Shown: positions 30,601-33,078 of the stretch, in pieces
Position numbering within the stretch: position 1 is the stretch's first letter
Layout: each line of letters begins with the position of its first letter
Source of the DNA: Nitrospirota bacterium
GTDB taxonomy: Bacteria; Nitrospirota; CAKKRA01; 9FT-COMBO-42-15
DNA length: 33,078 nt
NCBI GenBank assembly: GCA_023248415.1
Contig: JAHFEP010000002.1
Span: 1-33,078, forward strand
Direction: 5' to 3'
Made by a program: the position numbers and the translations under genes
Notes under the pieces: model-generated
Databases searched by the model: none
The model's input: the letters and a program-made list of their open reading frames with translations, nothing else
Told to the model about the DNA's origin: nothing

Positions 30601-30628
30601 TCCTAAATCCGAAATTCTAAATTCTAAA
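30601..30628. repeat. Heptamer tandem repeat between prs and rplY
   Basis: Four contiguous 7-nt units TCCTAAA, TCCGAAA, TTCTAAA, TTCTAAA lie in the 71-nt gap between the two genes. Not coding; same period as the repeat at 6975-7049 but different sequence. Confidence 0.8.
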
Positions 30629-30643
30629 CAATTTAATTTTATA

Positions 30644-31588
30644 TTACACAAACAACGAACTTACCGATTCCTCAGTATGTATCCTTTTTATTGCCTCGCC
30701 GAGCAGCGGAGCTACAGAAAGAACTGTCATCTTCTTCTTGCACTCCTTATATTTATCATTTAACGGAATAGAATCAGTTAAAATTACCTCTTCTATTGCA
30801 GAGTCATTAATTCTTTTAATGGCGCTGCCAGAAAATATGCCATGCGTACATGCTACAATTACCTTTTGTGCGCCCTTCTTCTTTATTGCATCTGCTGCCT
30901 GTGTTATTGTCCCTGCTGTATCTATCATATCATCAAGCAGGAGAGCATTTTTATTCTCTACATCGCCTATAATATTCATTACCTCTGAAACATTCGGTCC
31001 ATCCCTTCTCTTATCAACAATTGCAAGGGTTGCCTTCAGCCTCTTTGCAAATGCCCTTGCCCTTTCAACACCGCCTGCATCAGGAGAAACAACAACCAAA
31101 TCCTTTAGATTCAGCTTAAAAAGATAATCAAGTATAACAGGCGTTGCATACAGATGGTCGACAGGTATATTGAAAAAACCCTGTATCTGGCCTGCATGAA
31201 GGTCCATTGTAAGCACCCTCTGTGCGCCTGCAGCAGTAATCAAATCAGCAATCAATTTGGCTGTAATAGGCGCCCTTGACTGCACCTTCCTGTCCTGCCT
31301 TGCATATCCAAAATAAGGGAGAACTGCCGTAATCCTGTAAGCAGACGCCCTTTTTAAGGCATCTGTCATTATCAGCAGCTCCATTATGCTCCTGTTAACA
31401 GGATTTGATGAGGACTGAACTATAAATATGTCCATGCCCCTTACATTCTCATTAAGCTGCACCATTATTTCCCCATCGCTGAATGTGGAAACAGTTACAT
31501 CACCTAATGGCATCTTTAAATAATCGCATATACCTTTTGCCAAAGCAATATTGGCATTTCCTGAGAAAATCTTCAAGTCCTTTGACAT
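30644..31588 (-). CDS. prs: Ribose-phosphate pyrophosphokinase (PRPP synthetase)
   Basis: A 314-residue class I PRPP synthase, making PRPP from ribose 5-phosphate and ATP for nucleotide, His and Trp synthesis. Motifs: FSDGEIMVQLNENVRG, SSSNPVNRSIMELLIM, YFGYARQDRK and the PRPP-binding loop LLLDDMIDTAGTI. It follows tRNA-Gln and precedes rplY. Confidence 0.97.
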   Translation of the reverse strand: MSKDLKIFSGNANIALAKGICDYLKMPLGDVTVSTFSDGEIMVQLNENVRGMDIFIVQSSSNPVNRSIMELLIMTDALKRASAYRITAVLPYFGYARQDRKVQSRAPITAKLIADLITAAGAQRVLTMDLHAGQIQGFFNIPVDHLYATPVILDYLFKLNLKDLVVVSPDAGGVERARAFAKRLKATLAIVDKRRDGPNVSEVMNIIGDVENKNALLLDDMIDTAGTITQAADAIKKKGAQKVIVACTHGIFSGSAIKRINDSAIEEVILTDSIPLNDKYKECKKKMTVLSVAPLLGEAIKRIHTEESVSSLFV

Positions 31589-31604
31589 TTTTTACCCTTA
31601 ACAG

Positions 31605-31679
31605 TGGCTGGGGCGCCAGGATTCGAACCTGGGAATGCGAGATCCAAAATCTCGTGACTTACCGCTTGTCGACGCCCCA
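31605..31679 (-). tRNA. tRNA-Gln (anticodon TTG), CCA encoded
   Basis: A 72-nt cloverleaf (31608-31679) plus an encoded CCA (31605-31607). Acceptor arms TGGGGCG and CGCCCCA match perfectly. The anticodon stem CGAGA/TCTCG encloses the loop TTTTGGA, giving TTG. The T arm contains the expected GGTTCGAATCC. It lies between spoVG and prs, as in many related genomes, and encodes CCA although the genome also has cca. Confidence 0.95.
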
Positions 31680-31715
31680 AACACAAGAAAATGTAAAGTT
31701 CAAAATTAAGGAACC

Positions 31716-32015
31716 TTATGCCCCAGCCTGTGCATCCGCTCCTACCGCACCTTCTGCCTGTTTTGCCAATTCTTTTTCGTATTCTGCTAAAACCTTTGAT
31801 TCAATCATTTGACGGGTCTCATTGTTTAAAGGATGTGCTGTATCCTTAAATGTCCCGTCCTTTCTTTTTTTACTCGGCATAGCAACGAATAAGCCGCTAT
31901 TGCCATTAATGACCTTTAAATCCCTTACTACAAAGGAATCATCAAATGTGATTGTAACATAAGCCTTAAGCTTTTCCTCATTTACCGGAAATACACGAAC
32001 CTCAGTTACTTGCAT
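31716..32015 (-). CDS. spoVG: SpoVG-family regulatory protein
   Basis: A 99-residue small nucleic-acid-binding regulator. The family core is complete: MQVTEVRVFPVN, LKAYVTITFDDSFVVRDLKVI and GLFVAMPSKKRKDGTFKDTAHPLN. The Ala/Gly/Asp-rich tail is variable. It is widespread in non-spore-formers and regulates envelope or division genes by binding DNA or RNA. It follows ispE by 33 nt and could share its transcript. Confidence 0.95.
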   Translation of the reverse strand: MQVTEVRVFPVNEEKLKAYVTITFDDSFVVRDLKVINGNSGLFVAMPSKKRKDGTFKDTAHPLNNETRQMIESKVLAEYEKELAKQAEGAVGADAQAGA

Positions 32016-32048
32016 ATTACAAATCTCCTCCTCTAACCTTAGTTGAAT

Positions 32049-32954
32049 TTAACCCTCTATCTTATTATCTCTGAGGGTTTTTGTAACCCAGACCTTATAA
32101 CCCCTTTTTTCAAATTCCAATGCCCCCTTCATCGCCTCCTTTTCATTTAAAAATACCCCGAAGACTGTTGGACCGCTTCCTGTCATAAGGCTTCCTGCTG
32201 CGCCCTGCCTTATAAGTTCGGCCTTTAATTCCCTGACAACAGGATAATCTCTTAAAACAACAGCCTCAAGGTCATTATAAAGGAATCCCCCTATATTTTC
32301 AATGCTTGCCTTACTGTGCATAAAGCGTATAATTTTAATATCCTTCTCATCTTTTGTCAATAACATTTTTGTATTATTCAATGAATCATATTTCTCATAT
32401 ACTGAGGCAGTGAAAACTTCAATACATGGATTTACAACAAGGAGACTCATTACAAAAGGAAGATTTATTGGATAAAGCTCATCCCCTCTTCCGAGTCCCA
32501 AGGCAGATGCGCCATACAAAAAGAAGGGCACATCAGCGCCTAAGTCTGCTGCTATTACCAATAATTCATTAAAAGAAATGTCTATGCCCCAGAGGCTGCA
32601 AGCGCCTAATAAAGCTGCTGCTGCATCGCTGCTCCCTCCGCCAAGGCCCGCAGCAACAGGGATATTCTTTTTAATATGAATCCTTATCCCTTTTCTGACA
32701 TTTGCATAATCCATAACCACCTTTACTGCCCTGTAGACAATATTCTCGTGCCCTGTTGGAAGAGAGGCTCCTTCAATTGTCAATGCTATACCATTGTCCG
32801 CCTCTTCAAAAGAGATCTCATCAAATAACTCAATCTTTTGAAAAATTGTGCGGATATTATGATAGCCGTCAATCCTCTTATCAACAACCTCTAAAAAGAG
32901 GTTTACCTTTGCAGGCGCAAGGAGTTTTATATTCCTCAACTTTTCATTTTTCAT
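32049..32954 (-). CDS. ispE: 4-diphosphocytidyl-2-C-methyl-D-erythritol kinase
   Basis: A 301-residue GHMP kinase of the MEP isoprenoid pathway, phosphorylating CDP-ME with ATP. Motifs: LAPAKVNLFLEVVDKRIDGYHN at the start, PVAAGLGGGSSDAAAALL (ATP loop) and GSGPTVFGVF near the end. The ATG at 32954 overlaps the stop of the upstream dsRBD frame (32944) by 11 nt, so translation is coupled. Confidence 0.96.
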   Translation of the reverse strand: MKNEKLRNIKLLAPAKVNLFLEVVDKRIDGYHNIRTIFQKIELFDEISFEEADNGIALTIEGASLPTGHENIVYRAVKVVMDYANVRKGIRIHIKKNIPVAAGLGGGSSDAAAALLGACSLWGIDISFNELLVIAADLGADVPFFLYGASALGLGRGDELYPINLPFVMSLLVVNPCIEVFTASVYEKYDSLNNTKMLLTKDEKDIKIIRFMHSKASIENIGGFLYNDLEAVVLRDYPVVRELKAELIRQGAAGSLMTGSGPTVFGVFLNEKEAMKGALEFEKRGYKVWVTKTLRDNKIEG

Positions 32955-33078
32955 TTTGCATTTTTAATTTCTTTATTGCCTCTTCTGCTGCTATTTGCTC
33001 TGCCTCTTTCTTGCTTCTTCCTCTGCCTTTTCCAAACGGCTTATTGCCAATCCAAAGTTCAATCTCAAATATCTTCTC
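32944..33078 (-). CDS. C-terminal end of a dsRBD protein, probably ribonuclease III
   Basis: Only the last 44 codons are in the window; the gene continues off the right edge. The frame reads FEIELWIGNKPFGKGRGRSKKEAEQIAAEEAIKKL, the second half of a double-stranded-RNA-binding domain, which is the usual C-terminus of RNase III (rnc). The catalytic domain is not visible, so another dsRBD protein cannot be excluded. It overlaps ispE by 11 nt. Confidence 0.75.
   Translation of the reverse strand, partial: EKIFEIELWIGNKPFGKGRGRSKKEAEQIAAEEAIKKLKMQNEK

Overview
The window reads as a chromosomal contig from an uncultured, low-GC, Gram-negative bacterium. Evidence for an envelope with periplasm and outer membrane is a lipoprotein, an MltD-type lytic transglycosylase and exported multiheme cytochromes. 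The gene order ispE–spoVG–tRNA-Gln–prs–rplY–pth–(hppA)–ychF–rpsF–ssb–rpsR, the multiheme cytochromes c and the membrane pyrophosphatase fit an anaerobic or facultative respirer of the Desulfobacterota/Nitrospirota kind. The phylum is an inference; no rRNA gene is present.

Positions 1-6113 hold a lipoprotein start, a CCA-adding enzyme with a palindromic DNA repeat inserted in frame, and a one-direction respiratory cluster. That cluster is a class II-like monoheme cytochrome, a pentaheme cytochrome, a HAMP-only membrane protein, a heptaheme cytochrome and a second HAMP-only protein. Positions 6122-13503 are minus-strand housekeeping and accessory genes: an ExeA-type ATPase with a 961-residue TPR protein, and an operon of archaeal-type PEP carboxylase, a small membrane protein and a Na/Pi-cotransporter-like protein. 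Positions 13683-19263 hold queH, a Cys-rich zinc-ribbon protein, a two-gene small-protein/nucleotidyltransferase module with its own promoter, an ICMT-like membrane methyltransferase, a lytic transglycosylase, a DUF4388 protein and a lipoprotein without an ordinary start codon.

Positions 19275-24491 are the accessory island and the most unusual part. It contains a truncated DDE transposase, an 84-bp direct repeat, and a minus-strand array of orphan RHS tips, each lying next to a different small polytopic membrane protein (candidate immunity genes). No full-length RHS gene is present. One RHS unit is split by a REP-associated tyrosine transposase (RAYT) element with 17-bp inverted ends. The intact tip carries ten cysteines with mirror-symmetric spacing (3-3-7-3-9-3-7-3-3), which suggests a disulfide-laddered helical hairpin and recalls halocin C8-like bacteriocin domains.

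Positions 24632-33078 are the core translation and metabolism block, all on the minus strand: rpsR, ssb, rpsF, ychF, hppA, pth, rplY, prs, tRNA-Gln, spoVG, ispE and the end of a probable rnc. The island begins exactly where rplI often follows rpsR.

Short palindromes and 7-8 bp tandem repeats recur throughout the intergenic spaces. Gene-free stretches over about 300 bases are limited to 19701-20022, which is described as repeat DNA.
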